The translations under genes were made by a program, and so were the position numbers. From assembly GCF_005406125.1 (NCBI RefSeq), contig NZ_BIXZ01000001.1, positions 744,001 through 808,000 on the forward strand: a stretch of DNA of 64,000 bases, read 5' to 3'. Positions 62,911 to 64,000 of the stretch are shown here, piece by piece (positions within the stretch are counted from its first letter, which is position 1; every line of letters begins with the position of its first letter). The notes under the pieces are model-generated. The model had not been told where the DNA came from. It searched no databases and was given only the letters and a program-made list of their open reading frames with translations. Source of the DNA: Haloarcula mannanilytica. GTDB lineage: Archaea; Halobacteriota; Halobacteria; Halobacteriales; Haloarculaceae.

Positions 62911-63951
62911 TTAGTAGTCGCGCTCGACGAGGTAGTTCGCGATGCCTTCGAGCAGATAGCGCGACTCGTTGTCCGGCAGGACTTCGAGGTTCTGCTTCCC
63001 GCTGGCGATGAGGTCCTGGCCAGTCTGGCGGGCGTATTCGATAGAGCCCACTTCACGCAGGCGCTCGACGGCCGCGTCGATTTCAGCCTCCGAGACAGCC
63101 TCGACGGAGTCCGTATCGACCAGGTCGCCCACGTCGACGCCCTGCTGGCGGGCATGCAGCGTCACCAGCGTCTGCTTGTTCTCGACGAGGTCCGAGCCTC
63201 GCTGCTTGCCCAGTTTCTCGGAGGGCGTCGTCAGGTCCAGCAGGTCGTCCTGAATCTGGAACGCCCGGCCCACGTCAAGCCCGTAGTTGTACAGGGCCTC
63301 GACTGTCTCCGCGTCGGCCCCCAGCAGCGTGGCCGGAATCGAGGCGGCCGCGCCGTACAGCACGGCCGTCTTGAGTTCGACCATCTCCAGGTACTCCTCG
63401 GGCGTGACGACATCACGTTGCTCGAACTCGATGTCCAGCGACTGCCCCTCACAGATGCGGGTACACGTCGTTGCGAGTCGCTTGTTCGCGTCGACGGTCC
63501 GCTCGGGGGCCGCGCCCGTATCGAGCAGGAACTCGAAGGCTTTCGAGTACAGCGTGTCGCCGGCGAGAATCGCCGTCGAGAGGTCGTACTCCTTGTGGAC
63601 GGCGGGCACCCCGCGGCGGAGCGCGTCGTCGTCCATGATGTCGTCGTGGATGAGCGTGAACGTCTGGATGACCTCGATAGCGAGGGCGGCCGACATGACA
63701 TCGGCCTGCCCGCCGTCAAGGCTCGGGAACTCGCGGTAGTCTGCCGTCAGCGGGTCGACATCCAGCAACGACTCCGCGACCAGCAGCAGGACTGTCGGGC
63801 GGAGTCGCTTCCCGCCAGCGTCCAGCAAGTAGCGCGACGCCTCGTAGAGGTGGTCCGGCTTCGTGACCGGAAGGTCCTCGGGAAGGGCGTCGTTGACCCG
63901 GTCCCGTCGGGCGACAATCGCGTCTTCGACCTGCTGATGGCGTTCGGACAT
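62911..63951 (-). CDS. idsA: Polyprenyl synthetase (geranylgeranyl diphosphate synthase-type)
   Basis: 346 residues. Two Asp-rich motifs, LIHDDIMDDDALRRG and FQIQDDLLDL, bind Mg-diphosphate. GGKRLRPTVLLL is the early Arg/Lys site. It makes the C20/C25 chains of archaeal ether lipids. It begins 4 bp after the stop of an RNase J-like gene, as is common in haloarchaea. Confidence 0.94.
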   Translation of the reverse strand: MSERHQQVEDAIVARRDRVNDALPEDLPVTKPDHLYEASRYLLDAGGKRLRPTVLLLVAESLLDVDPLTADYREFPSLDGGQADVMSAALAIEVIQTFTLIHDDIMDDDALRRGVPAVHKEYDLSTAILAGDTLYSKAFEFLLDTGAAPERTVDANKRLATTCTRICEGQSLDIEFEQRDVVTPEEYLEMVELKTAVLYGAAASIPATLLGADAETVEALYNYGLDVGRAFQIQDDLLDLTTPSEKLGKQRGSDLVENKQTLVTLHARQQGVDVGDLVDTDSVEAVSEAEIDAAVERLREVGSIEYARQTGQDLIASGKQNLEVLPDNESRYLLEGIANYLVERDY

Positions 63952-63955
63952 CGAT

Positions 63956-64000
63956 TTACTCTGTGAGCTGGATCATGTTGCCGTTGCGGGTGATGTGGAG
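63956..64000 (-). CDS. 3' end of an RNase J-type ribonuclease gene
   Basis: Only 14 residues are seen: LHITRNGNMIQLTE and a stop. This ending matches what I recall of haloarchaeal RNase J just before idsA. The rest lies beyond the window. Confidence 0.65.
   Translation of the reverse strand, partial: LHITRNGNMIQLTE

Overview
The window is about 64 kb of chromosome from a haloarchaeon. Support: high GC, strongly acidic proteins, twin-arginine lipoprotein signals, many promoters whose TATA-like box lies 25-30 nt before the start codon (leaderless mRNAs), an aIF2-beta fused to a TRAM domain, archaeal ProRS and GluRS, FttA/aCPSF1, TmcA, Get3 and an L7Ae-S28e-L24e-Ndk operon. The genus looks like Haloarcula or a relative, but I cannot prove it. 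No rRNA, CRISPR array or transposase gene is seen. There is one tRNA (Thr, anticodon TGT) and one 80-bp nested inverted repeat that looks like a MITE or a strong terminator.

Layout. 0-4.5 kb: the 3' part of a GH3 glycosidase, the nested inverted repeat, a TrmB-type regulator and a sugar-nucleotide-type dehydratase. 4.5-15 kb: ferredoxin-type glutamate synthase, a CBS protein, patatin, a membrane protein, ProRS, a SAM-hydrolase-family protein and a RimK/ATP-grasp-like protein. 15.1-19.6 kb: a surface-exposed metal/haem-like neighbourhood containing a small membrane protein, a winged-helix regulator, a Tat-exported DyP-type haem protein with a changed catalytic Asp, a small lipoprotein, a P19-type iron/copper lipoprotein and two paralogous 51-aa zinc ribbons in an AT-rich patch. 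20-28 kb: FttA, small membrane proteins, an Nramp-like carrier translationally coupled to a P-loop NTPase, an internally duplicated protein, an orphan 2-oxoacid dehydrogenase E1-alpha and a TIM-barrel epimerase.

28-33 kb: a complete thiamine-type ABC importer (lipoprotein, fused double permease, ATPase) followed by a CapA-like lipoprotein. 33-45 kb: DICT and winged-helix regulators, aIF2-beta, cysteine synthase, a 41-aa gene with an operator-like palindrome, an SRAP protein, zinc ribbons, a surface protein, GTP cyclohydrolase III, a CBS-zinc ribbon protein, GNAT, tRNA-Thr, MsrB and glutaredoxin. 44-46 kb: the ribosomal operon. Its leader carries a UGAUGA/CUGA kink-turn-like element directly before the Shine-Dalgarno sequence of the L7Ae gene, a candidate autoregulatory switch. 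46-50 kb: TmcA coupled to two small genes.

49.8-58.4 kb is an acyl/electron-transfer region. It holds an AMP-forming acyl-CoA ligase with a PX4GK motif, an F420-type oxidoreductase, a winged-helix/GNAT fusion, and ETF beta, alpha and ETF-quinone oxidoreductase (fixABC) downstream of an Sulfolobus-type zinc ferredoxin. The etf promoter lies between two perfect 10-bp inverted arms. 58.4-64 kb: esterase, Hsp20, GluRS, Get3/ArsA, GGPP synthase and the last codons of an RNase J-like gene. Gene functions rest on motifs and remembered families; no database search was run.
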